DNA of 64,000 nt from CAISIP01 sp031396205 (GTDB lineage: Bacteria > Pseudomonadota > Gammaproteobacteria > Burkholderiales > Burkholderiaceae_C), in the NCBI GenBank assembly GCA_031396205.1, contig JANNKH010000060.1, positions 1 through 64,000 on the forward strand, given 5' to 3'. A program made the position numbers and the translations under genes. Below are positions 41,933 to 51,730 of the stretch, piece after piece. Every line of letters begins with the position of its first letter. The first letter of the stretch is position 1. Below the pieces are notes generated by a model, which saw only the letters and a program-made list of their open reading frames with translations, had not been told where the DNA came from and did not search any database.

Positions 41933-41967
41933 TGCCAAATGGGATTGCGATGCGATACTCATTTGGC
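41933..41967 (+). promoter_or_regulatory. Promoter-like region with an 8-bp dyad before the sugar importer
   Basis: GCCAAATG (41934-41941) and CATTTGGC (41960-41967) form a perfect inverted repeat with an 18-base spacer. TTGCCA (41933-41938) and GATACT (41954-41959) inside it resemble -35 and -10 boxes but with 15-base spacing. A repressor dimer or tetramer could bind both arms and close the promoter. It lies 57 bases before the GTG start of the ABC ATPase. Confidence 0.5.
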
Positions 41968-42023
41968 ATGGCCGAAATTTCTGTCATTGGTGTCGGGCTG
42001 ACGCAAACTGGCCGAGGGAACTT

Positions 42024-43118
<1,095 letters not shown>

Positions 43119-43227
43119 ACCGCCATGCCTGTGTCAACGCTTTCAATTTCCCGTGCCACGTCAGCGTCAGGGACCACGTGACGACATAGCTGCCAACCCT
43201 TTTCTGTTCACCCACAAGGAGACCGTC

Positions 43228-44481
43228 ATGATCATTCGCCGCACCCTGCTCAAATCTGCCGCCGCTGCCGCGGCAACCAGTGTCATCGCTGCGCCGGCCA
43301 TCGGCCAGAGCAACAAGAAGATCACTTTCCTGACCTGGAACATCATCGACCAGAAGGAATTGATCGATGGCTGGATCAATCGCTTCCAGTCGACCCGGCC
43401 GGGTGTCGAAGTCGAATGGCTGGACAAGAAAGGGCCCGAGTTCAGCCCGTTTTATCAGACCCAGTTAACTGCCGCCACGCCGCCGGACGTGATCAACACC
43501 CAGGGCGCGCTCGGCCTCGAATACGCCGCCCAGGGCGCCCTGCTGGACCTGACGCCTCTTTTCACCAAGGAGGCGGCCACGCGCAGCCGCTACGACGCGA
43601 ACTACCTCGGCAACTGGGTGTTCGAGGGCAAGAACTACATGGTTCCCTTCTACATCACCAAGACGCTGCTGTTCTACAACAAGCCGATGTTTGCCAAGGC
43701 CGGCCTGTCCGGCCCGCCAAAGAATTTTGACGAGATCCTGGCGTTTGCGAAAAAGATGACCGGTGCCGACACCTCGGGCTTCATGACGCTGAACTTCGAC
43801 TGGTTGTACTGGTCGTTGTTCGCGATGAACGATGTGCAACTGGTCAGTCCCGACCTGAAGAAGACCCTGTTCAACACACCGAAAGCCGTCGACGTGCTGG
43901 ACCGGCTGGCCAAGGCCACGGCGGATGGCTCGATCAACAAGATCGCCTGGACCGGGCGCTGGGTCGAGCCCAATGGCGCCTTTGCCGCCGGCAATATCGG
44001 CATGCACCAGGCGCACTCGCCGGCCTACTTTTTCTTCAAGGGGCAGGGCAGCTGGGTCACGCCGGAGTCGATTGGCGTGGCGCATATGCCGGGCAACTGG
44101 GCAACGCCAAATTCGCACGGTCTGGGCATCTCCAAGGGTTCGAAAAATCCCGAGCTGGCCTGGGATTTCCTGAAGTTTGTCACCGATACCGGCCAGGCCG
44201 GCGAGCTGGCCACGCGCCGAAAACTGGTGACCGGCAACGTCGCGGTTGACAAGGCGTCCTTGATTCAGCTGCAAAAGGACGACCCGACGGTCTACCAGGT
44301 GCTCAAGACCCAGCTCGAGCACACCGACAAGATGACCGGCAACTGGCGCTTCGGCAACGACAGCCGGATCAAGGAAGCCTTCTGGCCCGAGGTGCAAAGC
44401 GCGCTGCTCGGCCGCAAGGACGCCAAGACCGCGTTGGCCGACGCCGAACGCAAGATGGCGCGCGAGCTGACCCGCTCGTGA
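43228..44481 (+). CDS. Sugar ABC importer substrate-binding protein (CUT1)
   Basis: A 417-residue extracellular solute-binding protein family 1 member. The signal peptide is IRRTLLKSAAAAAATSVIAAPAIGQ (RR present but no full Tat motif; cleavage about residue 27). The mature start is KKITFLTWNIIDQKELIDGW, followed by the ALGLEYAAQGALLDLTP segment and WPEVQSALLG at the C-terminus. It binds an oligosaccharide, polyol or glycerol-phosphate-type ligand. Ribosome site AAGGAGA precedes the start. Confidence 0.93.
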   Translation: MIIRRTLLKSAAAAAATSVIAAPAIGQSNKKITFLTWNIIDQKELIDGWINRFQSTRPGVEVEWLDKKGPEFSPFYQTQLTAATPPDVINTQGALGLEYAAQGALLDLTPLFTKEAATRSRYDANYLGNWVFEGKNYMVPFYITKTLLFYNKPMFAKAGLSGPPKNFDEILAFAKKMTGADTSGFMTLNFDWLYWSLFAMNDVQLVSPDLKKTLFNTPKAVDVLDRLAKATADGSINKIAWTGRWVEPNGAFAAGNIGMHQAHSPAYFFFKGQGSWVTPESIGVAHMPGNWATPNSHGLGISKGSKNPELAWDFLKFVTDTGQAGELATRRKLVTGNVAVDKASLIQLQKDDPTVYQVLKTQLEHTDKMTGNWRFGNDSRIKEAFWPEVQSALLGRKDAKTALADAERKMARELTRS

Positions 44482-44488
44482 TTTGCTT

Positions 44489-45412
44489 GTGACGAGCGTG
44501 GGGGCAACATCCTCCTGGTGGGGGCAACAACGCAACCGCCAGCTGGCGCTGGTGGTGTGTTTCCTGCTGCCGTCGCTGATCATCTTCTTCCTGTACCGCC
44601 TGTTGCCGCTGGGCTGGAACGTGGTGTTGTCGTTCCAGGCCTGGTCGCCTTTGAAGCCGGCGGTGTGGATCGGCCTCGAACACTATGCCGAGATGTGGAC
44701 CTACGACGAGGTGTTCTGGATCGCACTCAAGAACACCCTCATTTTCATCCTGGCGTCGCCATTTGCCATCGCCGCTGCGCTAGGCATCGCCTTGCTGGTC
44801 AATTCCGACCTCAAGGGTGCGAGTGTCTATCGCACGATCGTGTTCCTGTCCTACCCATTGATGACGGTGGCGGTCGGCATCATCTGGCGCTGGATGTACG
44901 ACGAGCGCGGCGGCATCATCAACTATGCGCTGCGCGGCAGCGGTTTGATCGACCAGCCGATCGGCTTCCTGCAGGATTTCGACTGGGCACTGCCATCGGT
45001 GATCTTTGCCGAGGTCTGGCAGGTGATCGGCTTTTACATGATCATCCTGCTTACCGGCCTGCAAAGCATTCCGCAAAATCTGTATGAAGCCGCGCGCATC
45101 GACGGTGCGCCGGCCTGGGCGCGGCTGTTTCGCATCACGCTGCCGATGCTGCGCCCCTCGCTGTTCCTGTGCATGGTGGTCGGCATCCTCAATTCGTTCA
45201 GCAGCTTCGACCTGGTCTACATCATGACCAACGGCGGTCCCGGCCACGCCACCGAACTGCTGATCACGCACATCTACAAGTCGGCGTTCGTGCAGACCAA
45301 GTTCGACTACGCGGCCGCGTTGACGGTGGTGCAGTTCGCGCTGCTGCTGGTGCTGACGGTTGCCGCCAACAAGGCTGCCGGCGGCAACGCCGGCGCGGTG
45401 GAGAGCGACTGA
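44489..45412 (+). CDS. Sugar ABC importer permease (UgpA/MalF type)
   Basis: A 307-residue permease with six membrane segments and the EAA loop YEAARIDGAPAWARLFRITLPMLRPS. The start is uncertain. GTG 44489 lies seven bases after the binding-protein stop, and TTG 44483 is in frame two codons earlier; both lack a strong ribosome site, as expected for coupled genes. It pairs with the following permease, whose ATG overlaps its stop (TGATG). Confidence 0.92.
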   Translation: MTSVGATSSWWGQQRNRQLALVVCFLLPSLIIFFLYRLLPLGWNVVLSFQAWSPLKPAVWIGLEHYAEMWTYDEVFWIALKNTLIFILASPFAIAAALGIALLVNSDLKGASVYRTIVFLSYPLMTVAVGIIWRWMYDERGGIINYALRGSGLIDQPIGFLQDFDWALPSVIFAEVWQVIGFYMIILLTGLQSIPQNLYEAARIDGAPAWARLFRITLPMLRPSLFLCMVVGILNSFSSFDLVYIMTNGGPGHATELLITHIYKSAFVQTKFDYAAALTVVQFALLLVLTVAANKAAGGNAGAVESD

Positions 45413-46230
45413 TGCGTCGCGCCAACGCCCTCTTCGGGCTGCGCCATCTGGTGCTGATCGTGATTTCGTTTCTGATGCTGGTACCGTTCTACTGGGTCAT
45501 CAAGACCTCGGTGACCAACGAGAACATCTACGCCTACCCGCCCGGTCTGTTGCCGCTCGAGCCGCATCTGTTCAACTTCGTCGACGTCTGGTACCTGATC
45601 CCGTTCCCGCGCTATCTGGCCAATAGTATCCTGGTGTCGACCATCGCCGTTGTCGGCAACGTGATCTTCAATGCCATGGCCGCCTACGCGCTGACGCGCC
45701 CGTTTCCCGGCCGGCGCGCGGTGCTGGCGCTGTTTCTGTCGTGCATGCTGATCCCGTTTCAGGCCACCATCATTCCGGCCTATCTGATCACCGCCAAACT
45801 GGGCCTGCTCAACACCTATTTCGGCCTCGCGTTCCCGATGCTGTCGACCATCGTGTGCATCTTTGTCTTCAAGGCGGCGTTCGAGGCGGTTCCGCGCTCG
45901 CTGATAGACGCCGCACGCATCGATGGCCTGAGCGAATGGCGCATTATCGTCCGGGTGCTGATGCCGCTGTCCAAACCGGCGATCGCGACCAATGTGATCC
46001 TGACCTTCATCTGGTCGTGGAACAACTTCCTGTGGCCGCTGCTGATCACGCGCGACCCCAATATGCAGACGCTGCCGCTGGGACTGGCGCGGTTTCTGTC
46101 CTACCTGGAAGACACGACCGGTGCCTTGTACGCCTTCGCGGTCATGGTGCTGGCGCCGTCGATCCTGGTATTCCTGATGGCGCAGAAGGAATTCATTCGC
46201 GGCTTGACTTCCGGAGCGACCAAGGGATGA
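45412..46230 (+). CDS. Sugar ABC importer permease (UgpE/MalG type)
   Basis: A 272-residue permease with six membrane segments, PFYWVIKTSVTNENI near the N-terminus and the EAA loop SLIDAARIDGLSEWRIIVRVLMPLSKPA. It forms the channel with the upstream permease and ends the four-gene importer 42024-46230. Gene order and length are normal. Confidence 0.93.
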   Translation: MRRANALFGLRHLVLIVISFLMLVPFYWVIKTSVTNENIYAYPPGLLPLEPHLFNFVDVWYLIPFPRYLANSILVSTIAVVGNVIFNAMAAYALTRPFPGRRAVLALFLSCMLIPFQATIIPAYLITAKLGLLNTYFGLAFPMLSTIVCIFVFKAAFEAVPRSLIDAARIDGLSEWRIIVRVLMPLSKPAIATNVILTFIWSWNNFLWPLLITRDPNMQTLPLGLARFLSYLEDTTGALYAFAVMVLAPSILVFLMAQKEFIRGLTSGATKG

Positions 46231-46264
46231 AACCCGCCAGGCAGCTTGCAGGAGCATCGGAGTC

Positions 46265-46333
46265 ATGAGCCGCCGGGCCGTTCCCAAGGCGAATCCCGCA
46301 GTGCGCAGCACGCAGCGTAGTTCAGTGAACGTC
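46265..46333 (+). repeat. Dispersed 69-bp repeat, copy B
   Basis: 60 of its 69 bases match copy C (55361-55429) without gaps. It encodes MSRRAVPKANPAVRSTQ in the frame of the following gene. Unlike A and C it lies 34 bases after the upstream stop codon and has its own ribosome site (GGAG). Confidence 0.85.
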
Positions 46334-46705
46334 CGGGCCTGGCTGCTGTCGCGCTGGGTAATCGTCCCCGGCATCCTGCTGGTCGTCAGCCTGGGCTGGA
46401 TGGCTTACGCCAACGCGCACAACCATGGCCTTATCGAAGGCCGTGTCGTCGACGCCGGCGGCAAGCCGGTGGTCGGCGCGTCGGTGTTGTTGTTCGAGCG
46501 CGGGTTCGTGACCCACCAAGAGCGTGCGCGCGCAACGTCGGACGCCGCCGGCGTATTTCGCTTTACCGACAACCGAAGCCATTCGGTGCAGCTCGAAGCC
46601 GTCGCGCCGCAGCTGGGTCGGACCAACCGCCAGATCGTCCGGTTGTGGTTTGCGGCTCAGGACACGCACCTGACGGAGCCGCTGCGTTTTCCGCCGCGGC
46701 CCTAG
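46265..46705 (+). CDS. Membrane-anchored carboxypeptidase-regulatory-like (CarbopepD_reg) protein
   Basis: A 146-residue protein. The first 23 codons are copy B of the dispersed repeat. A single membrane segment follows (WVIVPGILLVVSLGWMAYA, about residues 32-50), and then a beta-sandwich domain of the carboxypeptidase regulatory type: IEGRVVDAGGKPVVGASVLLFERG..ATSDAAGVFRF. Such domains bind carbohydrate or other ligands, or brace larger envelope proteins. Translation could also begin at GTG 46325 just after the repeat. It is between the sugar importer and a 2-hydroxyacid dehydrogenase. Confidence 0.7.
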   Translation: MSRRAVPKANPAVRSTQRSSVNVRAWLLSRWVIVPGILLVVSLGWMAYANAHNHGLIEGRVVDAGGKPVVGASVLLFERGFVTHQERARATSDAAGVFRFTDNRSHSVQLEAVAPQLGRTNRQIVRLWFAAQDTHLTEPLRFPPRP

Positions 46706-46706
46706 C

Positions 46707-47765
46707 ATGTCCGTCGACCCGGCCGTCATCCTGTTCGACCCGGCGCCGCGCAGCGCGGCAATGATCTTTGGCGACGACATGCGACGGCGCTTCGAGCGGC
46801 TGGGCCGAGTGGTCGGGATGCAGGAGAGTCATGCCGGAAAGCTCATCGATGCCCTGGTCGAGGCGACCTTGCCTCAGGTGACCGCCATCGTCGGGCAGAC
46901 CCGGCTGGACAAGGCGCGGCTGCAGCGTGCGGTAAAGCTGCAGGTGATCATCAACGTCGAAGGCAATTTCGCCCAGAACGTCGACTATGCGGAGTGTTTT
47001 CGCCGCGGCATCCAGGTGCTGTCGATCGCGCCGGTATTCGCGCAAGCGGTGGCCGAGATGGGGCTGGGCATGGCGCTCGATCTGGCCCGGGGCATTTCGC
47101 GCGCCGACGCGCTGATGCGCGATGGTCGCGAGCAATACGGGCTGGCCGGCAGCCGCGACTGCTTCATGCTGCGCGGCGCCACCATCGGCTTCATCGGCTG
47201 CGGCAATCTGGGGCGCGCGCTGATGCCGCTGCTGGCGCCGTTTCGACCGCGCCTGCTGATCCACGACCCCTGGCTGCCAGACGGTCTGGTGCGCGAACTC
47301 GGCGCCGAACCGGTGTCGCTCGACGCCGCCTTGCGCGAGCCGCGCGTGGTCTTCGCGCTCGCCGGTGTCACCGAGGAGAACCGGGGCCTGCTGAGCCGCG
47401 AGCGACTGCAGACCATCCGCGCCGACGCGATCTTCCTGTTGCTGTCGCGCGCCGGTCTGGTCGACTTCGATGCCTTGCTGGACCTGGTCGAAGCCGGCCG
47501 GTTCCGCGCTGCCTCCGACGTCTTTCCCGAGGAGCCGGCGCCACTGGATGCGCGCGCCCGCCGGATTGCGGGCTTGTTGCTGTCGCCGCATCGCGCCGGT
47601 GCCTTGCCGACGACATTGGCCGCCATCGGCGAACTGGTGGTAGATGACCTCGACCTGATCCTGCGCGGCCTGCCACCGCAGCGCCTGCAATCGGCGCGCG
47701 CCGAAACCGTCGGCCGATGGCGCAACCCGCCCGGTCGCAGCTACGCACCGGGGACGAAGTTGTAG
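46707..47765 (+). CDS. D-2-hydroxyacid dehydrogenase (NAD-binding)
   Basis: A 352-residue dehydrogenase of the D-isomer-specific 2-hydroxyacid family. The cofactor domain has GATIGFIGCGNLGRALMPLL followed by LLIHDPW. Catalytic landmarks are LLSRAGLVDFDALL (Arg), DVFPEEPAPLD (Glu) and LLSPHRAGALP (His). It would reduce a 2-oxoacid or oxidise a 2-hydroxyacid, fitting the end of a sugar-acid pathway. It follows the previous stop by one base. Confidence 0.9.
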   Translation: MSVDPAVILFDPAPRSAAMIFGDDMRRRFERLGRVVGMQESHAGKLIDALVEATLPQVTAIVGQTRLDKARLQRAVKLQVIINVEGNFAQNVDYAECFRRGIQVLSIAPVFAQAVAEMGLGMALDLARGISRADALMRDGREQYGLAGSRDCFMLRGATIGFIGCGNLGRALMPLLAPFRPRLLIHDPWLPDGLVRELGAEPVSLDAALREPRVVFALAGVTEENRGLLSRERLQTIRADAIFLLLSRAGLVDFDALLDLVEAGRFRAASDVFPEEPAPLDARARRIAGLLLSPHRAGALPTTLAAIGELVVDDLDLILRGLPPQRLQSARAETVGRWRNPPGRSYAPGTKL

Positions 47766-47784
47766 CCAGCCGCTGCGCGTCTGG

Positions 47785-47832
47785 CTCCCTAGGGCGGTGC
47801 GAGAAAACTTGGGGCGGCCCGGCGTCTTCTCA
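47785..47832 (-). repeat. Dispersed repeat, diverged copy D
   Basis: On the minus strand this reads TGAGAAGACGCCGGGCCGCCCCAAG, sharing the GCCGGGCCGCyCCCAAG core with copies B and C. It begins exactly at the TGA stop codon of the Gfo/Idh gene, as copies A and C begin at upstream stops. It does not run on into a gene. Similarity fades after about 30 bases. Confidence 0.55.
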
Positions 47833-48873
47833 GGAAAAGTCGAGCGCGATCTCCCGCTCTTCGCGCAGCGAGCGCTCAGCCTCCAGGCAGACCAGTACGC
47901 GCTTGCGCGCATCCAGCGCCGGCACCAGGGCCCGACGCGCCCGAAATGCTTCGGCGGTCATGCGGATCAGCTCGGTCAGTTCGTGGACCTCGCCGGAGCG
48001 CGCGATCGTGATGCGATCGCATTCGTGCACCCCACGCTCGAATGCGAATCCGCGTTGCTGCACCCGCAGGTCGAACGCGGCCTGGCGATCGCGATCCATC
48101 GTGCCCGACCAATGCGCACGGATCGCACCTTCCATGCCGGTGAGCTCCAGCACCAGGTGCTGTTCGAAGCCGGCCACGGAATGGTTCAGCGTGACATAGG
48201 CGCCACCCGCGAAGCGCAGCATGACCGACACGTTGTCCGTCATCCCCTCACCGCGACCGGCACGCTGGTTGCCCACCGCACGCACCGATACCGGGTCACC
48301 GTAGCGTTCGAAATACCACAGCGCCAGATCGACATAATGCACCGCCTCCTCGAGCAGCCAGGAGCCGACACGTGCCGGGTCGTAGCGCCAGCCGGCGGCG
48401 CCCGGGCGGTAGAAGTTGCGAAACAGGCTGATGTTGAGCGACAGCGGATCGCCAATCGCGTCCTCGTCGATCAACGACTTGATCCGGCCCCATTGCAGCG
48501 ACAGGCGCAACTCGTGGCCAATCGACACCAGACGCCCGCTCGCGCGCTCGGCCGCCAGCAGTGCGTCGCATTCCTGTGCGGTATTGGCCATCGGCTTTTC
48601 GAGCAGCACATCCTTGCCGGCCTGCAGCGCGGCGATCGCCACTTCGGCATGCATATGGTTGGGCAGCGCGATGTCGATGGTCTCGATATCCGGACTCGCG
48701 AGGACTTCGCGCCAATCCCGCGTGACCTGCGCCCGGGGATAGGCCGCGGCCGCCGCAGCCGCACTGTCCGCGCTGCCACATCCGATGGCCGCCAGTTCCA
48801 GCCCGGCCAGGCTGCTGATGGCCAGTGCATGCTGCCTGCCCCAGGCACCGAAACCTATCAGTCCGATTCGCAT
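47830..48873 (-). CDS. Gfo/Idh/MocA family NAD(P)-dependent oxidoreductase
   Basis: A 347-residue oxidoreductase. The N-terminal Rossmann fold is MRIGLIGFGAWGRQHA. The family motif EKPMANTAQECDALL includes the catalytic Lys of EKP, and the C-terminal sheet domain carries the HYVDLALWYF block with the conserved Asp and His. Typical substrates are inositols, sugars or sugar acids. It is convergent with the 2-hydroxyacid dehydrogenase and divergent from the ATPase gene at 49030. The divergent region holds a perfect 16-bp palindrome. Confidence 0.92.
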   Translation of the reverse strand: MRIGLIGFGAWGRQHALAISSLAGLELAAIGCGSADSAAAAAAAYPRAQVTRDWREVLASPDIETIDIALPNHMHAEVAIAALQAGKDVLLEKPMANTAQECDALLAAERASGRLVSIGHELRLSLQWGRIKSLIDEDAIGDPLSLNISLFRNFYRPGAAGWRYDPARVGSWLLEEAVHYVDLALWYFERYGDPVSVRAVGNQRAGRGEGMTDNVSVMLRFAGGAYVTLNHSVAGFEQHLVLELTGMEGAIRAHWSGTMDRDRQAAFDLRVQQRGFAFERGVHECDRITIARSGEVHELTELIRMTAEAFRARRALVPALDARKRVLVCLEAERSLREEREIALDFS

Positions 48874-48993
48874 GGCATTACTCCTTTGATCGTCTGCCGC
48901 GGATTTTGGCACTGCAGCTTGTCCATTATGCGAACTTCCCACGGCGCGGTCGTCCCAACCTGATCCTTTGGTGCCGACGCCCTTCGACGCGGC

Positions 48994-49009
48994 ATTGTCA
49001 ATTGACAAT
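48994..49009. promoter_or_regulatory. Perfect 16-bp palindrome in a divergent promoter region
   Basis: ATTGTCAATTGACAAT is its own reverse complement. It lies 20 bases before the ATPase start and 120 bases before the Gfo/Idh start. It contains TTGACA on both strands, so it could be -35 boxes for both directions. It resembles GntR (FadR/FCD-type) operators such as ATTGTATACAAT. No such regulator is encoded beside it. Confidence 0.6.
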
Positions 49010-49029
49010 TGGCTGTCAGAATGTGTCGG

Positions 49030-50154
49030 ATGAGCATCCCGACCGATCCCTGGCACTTCCCCAGGCCGGACCTGGCGCAGGCCTACCTGCAGGGCTTTGA
49101 CCTGGGCCTGACTTCGGCGCGCGGGCTGTTTGCGCGCCGGCGCATGGGCAAAAGCGAATTCCTCAAGCACGACCTGCTTCCTGCTGCGCTGGCCGCCGGG
49201 TATCTGGCGGCGTACGTCAATCTGTGGGACGACACCGAGCATCCGGGTCAGGCCCTGGCGACGGCGATCGTCGGCGCTGCCCAGCCCAGGGGACTGGGCA
49301 GATTCTGGGACGACCTCAACACGCCGATTCGCAGGCTCAAGGGTGGCGGCAAACTGCTGTTGGGCGTCGAGGCGTCGCTGGAAATGGACCTGGCCGATAA
49401 GGAGAAGGCCGCCGTACCCGCCATTCAGGCCGCCCTGCAGGCCGCGGACAAGGCGAAAAAACGCCTGTTGCTGGTGATCGACGAGGCGCAGGTGTTAGCT
49501 GCGCCCGAACACAGCGCCTTGGCCCACTCGCTACGCGCCGGGCTGGACATCCGCAAACCCGCCATCAAGGTGCTTTTCGCCGGCTCTTCCGAGGCCGCGC
49601 TGCGCCAGATGTTCTCGCGCGCCGCCGCCCCGTTCTACAACTGGGCGCCGCTCGAGCCGTTCCCTTTGCTGGGGCGGGAATTCGTCGAGTCGATGGTGCG
49701 ACAGCTGGCCAGCGTCGCCAAGCAGCCGCTCGGGCTCGACGATGCGCTGGCCGCATTCGCCGCGCTGAAGGAAACCCCCGAGTTCTTCCGTTGGTATATC
49801 GAACGCTACCTGATGTACCAGCAGCAAGGTGCGGCGCAGGCGCTCGCGCACACGCTGGCGCGCTTGCACGACGACAGCGGCCATGCCCGCGTATGGAAGG
49901 AACTGGGGCGCCCCGACCGGGCGGTTCTGTTGCTGGCCGCAGGTGGCGTGCAGGACCTGTACAGTGCACAGGCGCTGGCGCAATTGCAGGTGCTGTTGGG
50001 CGATCCCGCGCTGACGGCCAGCACACCGAGAACATCGATCCGGCGCTTGACCGGCGTCAAGCTGCAATTGATGGCGCGGGTCGATCATGGTGCCTACCGG
50101 TTCGAGGATCCGGAGTTTCAGGCCTGGGTGGCCGGACGACAGACTATCGAATAA
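49030..50154 (+). CDS. Orphan P-loop ATPase
   Basis: A 374-residue STAND/AAA-type ATPase. The P-loop is FARRRMGKSEFL, near the archaeal-ATPase-type GxRRxGKS but with Ala in place of the first Gly. Walker B is LLLVIDEAQVL. An ALEPFPLLGREFVESM-type segment follows, as in the AAA_14/AAA_22 families (LEPFPLLGREFVESM). No fused effector domain is seen, only a C-terminal winged-helix-like tail (QLMARVDHGAYRFEDPEFQAWV). Start ATG 49030 is preceded by no strong ribosome site. It stands alone between an operator-like palindrome and AT-rich DNA. Function unknown. Confidence 0.75.
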   Translation: MSIPTDPWHFPRPDLAQAYLQGFDLGLTSARGLFARRRMGKSEFLKHDLLPAALAAGYLAAYVNLWDDTEHPGQALATAIVGAAQPRGLGRFWDDLNTPIRRLKGGGKLLLGVEASLEMDLADKEKAAVPAIQAALQAADKAKKRLLLVIDEAQVLAAPEHSALAHSLRAGLDIRKPAIKVLFAGSSEAALRQMFSRAAAPFYNWAPLEPFPLLGREFVESMVRQLASVAKQPLGLDDALAAFAALKETPEFFRWYIERYLMYQQQGAAQALAHTLARLHDDSGHARVWKELGRPDRAVLLLAAGGVQDLYSAQALAQLQVLLGDPALTASTPRTSIRRLTGVKLQLMARVDHGAYRFEDPEFQAWVAGRQTIE

Positions 50155-50325
50155 TAGTGACTGATAATTAGTCAAATGTGTTAATTTCAGTCACATTAAA
50201 TGTCTGAAAAATTGTCGTATTTGGAAATAGCTGCGCTCATTTCCATATGAATCAACGGTTTGGACGCTGGCACGGTCTATGCGCTGTTCAACTCGTTCCG
50301 TTTCGATAAATCAGGAGATACCACC
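50155..50325. other. AT-rich intergenic region with nested dyads
   Basis: Bases 50155-50250 are distinctly AT-rich for this genome. TGACT..AGTCA (50158-50174) and TTTCAG..CTGAAA (50185-50210, with inner ACAT/ATGT) can form hairpins. This may be the ATPase terminator, or the promoter-operator of the second Liv-type importer. No gene seen. Confidence 0.4.
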
Positions 50326-51522
50326 ATGCACCGTCGTCCCCTCGTCGCGCTCGCCAGCGTCGCCGCCACCTTGTTCGCGTTTGCGCCAGGTGCGTTGGCG
50401 CAGGCCAAGGAAATCCGAATCGCCCATGTCCACAGCCTGACCGGCCCGCTGGAAGCCTACGGAAAACAGACCACGGTCGGCTTCACCATGGGCCTGAATT
50501 ACGCCACCGGCGGCACGATGATGGTCGGCGGCAAGAAGCTGGTCGTGATCGAGAAAGATGACCAGGGCAAGCCTGACCTGGGCAAGTCCTTGCTCGCAGC
50601 GGCCTATTCGGATGACAAGGCCGACATCGCGGTCGGCCCCACATCGTCGGGCGTCGCGCTGGCGATGTTGCCCGTGGCCGAGGAATACAAGAAGATCCTG
50701 CTGGTCGAGCCGGCCGTGGCCGACTCGATCACCGGCGACAAGTGGAACCGATTCATCTTTCGTACCGGCCGCAACAGCACCCAGGATGCGATCTCCAATG
50801 CGGTGGCGCAGGACCAGGCGGGCACCAGCATAGCCACGCTGGCGCAGGACTACGCGTTCGGCCGCGACGGCGTCAAGGCCTACAAGGAGGCGATCAAGAA
50901 GGCCAAGGTCGTGCACGAGGAATACCTGCCCACGACGACGACCGACTTCACCGCCGGTGCGCAGCGCCTGATCGACGCGCTCAAGGACAAGCCGGGTCGC
51001 AAGGTGATCTGGATCATCTGGGCCGGCGGCGGCGGCAATCCGTTCAAGATAGCCGACCTCGACCTCAAGCGCTACGCTATCGAGATCGCGACTGGCGGCA
51101 ATATCCTTCCGGCGATGGCGGCCTACAAGAACTTCCCCGGCATGGAAGGCTCGACCTACTACTATTTCGGCCTGCCGAAGAACCCGGTCAACGACGCGAT
51201 GGTGGCGCAGCACTACACCCAGTTCAAGTCGCCGCCGGACTTCTTCACGGCCGGTGGTTTCGCGGCCGCAATGGCGGTGGTGACAGCGCTCAAGAAGACC
51301 AATGGCGATGTCGACACCAACAAGCTGATCAAGACCATGGAGGGCATGAGTTTCGATACGCCCAAGGGACCGATGACCTTTCGCAAGGAAGACCACCAGG
51401 CGATGCAGAGCATGTACCACTTCAAGATCAAGGTCGACCCGGCGTTTGCCTGGGGCGTGCCGGAGCTGGTACGCGAGATCAAGGCCGGCGAGATGGACAT
51501 CCCGATCCGCAACAAGCGCTGA
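50326..51522 (+). CDS. ABC importer substrate-binding protein, Liv type (second system)
   Basis: A 398-residue periplasmic binding protein. Signal peptide is MHRRPLVALASVAATLFAFAPGALA (cleavage after residue 25). The mature start is KEIRIAHVHSLTGPLEAYGKQT, followed by LLAAAYSDDKADIAVGPTSS and DYAFGRDGVKAYKEAIKKA, which resemble the branched-chain/amide binding proteins. Ribosome site CAGGAGAT precedes ATG 50326. The gene starts the set 50326-56299, with ATPases, permeases and a hydrolase. The ligand is unknown and need not be an amino acid. Confidence 0.93.
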   Translation: MHRRPLVALASVAATLFAFAPGALAQAKEIRIAHVHSLTGPLEAYGKQTTVGFTMGLNYATGGTMMVGGKKLVVIEKDDQGKPDLGKSLLAAAYSDDKADIAVGPTSSGVALAMLPVAEEYKKILLVEPAVADSITGDKWNRFIFRTGRNSTQDAISNAVAQDQAGTSIATLAQDYAFGRDGVKAYKEAIKKAKVVHEEYLPTTTTDFTAGAQRLIDALKDKPGRKVIWIIWAGGGGNPFKIADLDLKRYAIEIATGGNILPAMAAYKNFPGMEGSTYYYFGLPKNPVNDAMVAQHYTQFKSPPDFFTAGGFAAAMAVVTALKKTNGDVDTNKLIKTMEGMSFDTPKGPMTFRKEDHQAMQSMYHFKIKVDPAFAWGVPELVREIKAGEMDIPIRNKR

Positions 51523-51730
51523 AGGCGCGCGCGGGGCTACCGGGCGGTCGCGCAGCGCCGTTGGGCGGTGCGCGCAACTCGCCTCTAGCAGAAATTCGCG
51601 GTCGGCGGCAAGCCGCCATCTGCATAGTCTGGCGCCCGCGCGCTCCCAAGCTGGCTCGCTTTCGGGCGACCTTCATCCGAGATTCACGGCGCGCCTGGGT
51701 CTTCGGCTGCGTCACGTACTGATCTCCACC

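Noticed and set aside
51523..51730. GC-rich spacer between binding protein and LivG-like gene of the second importer
   Set aside because: It contains a GCTCCCAAG stretch recalling the dispersed repeat, but there is no alignable unit around it.
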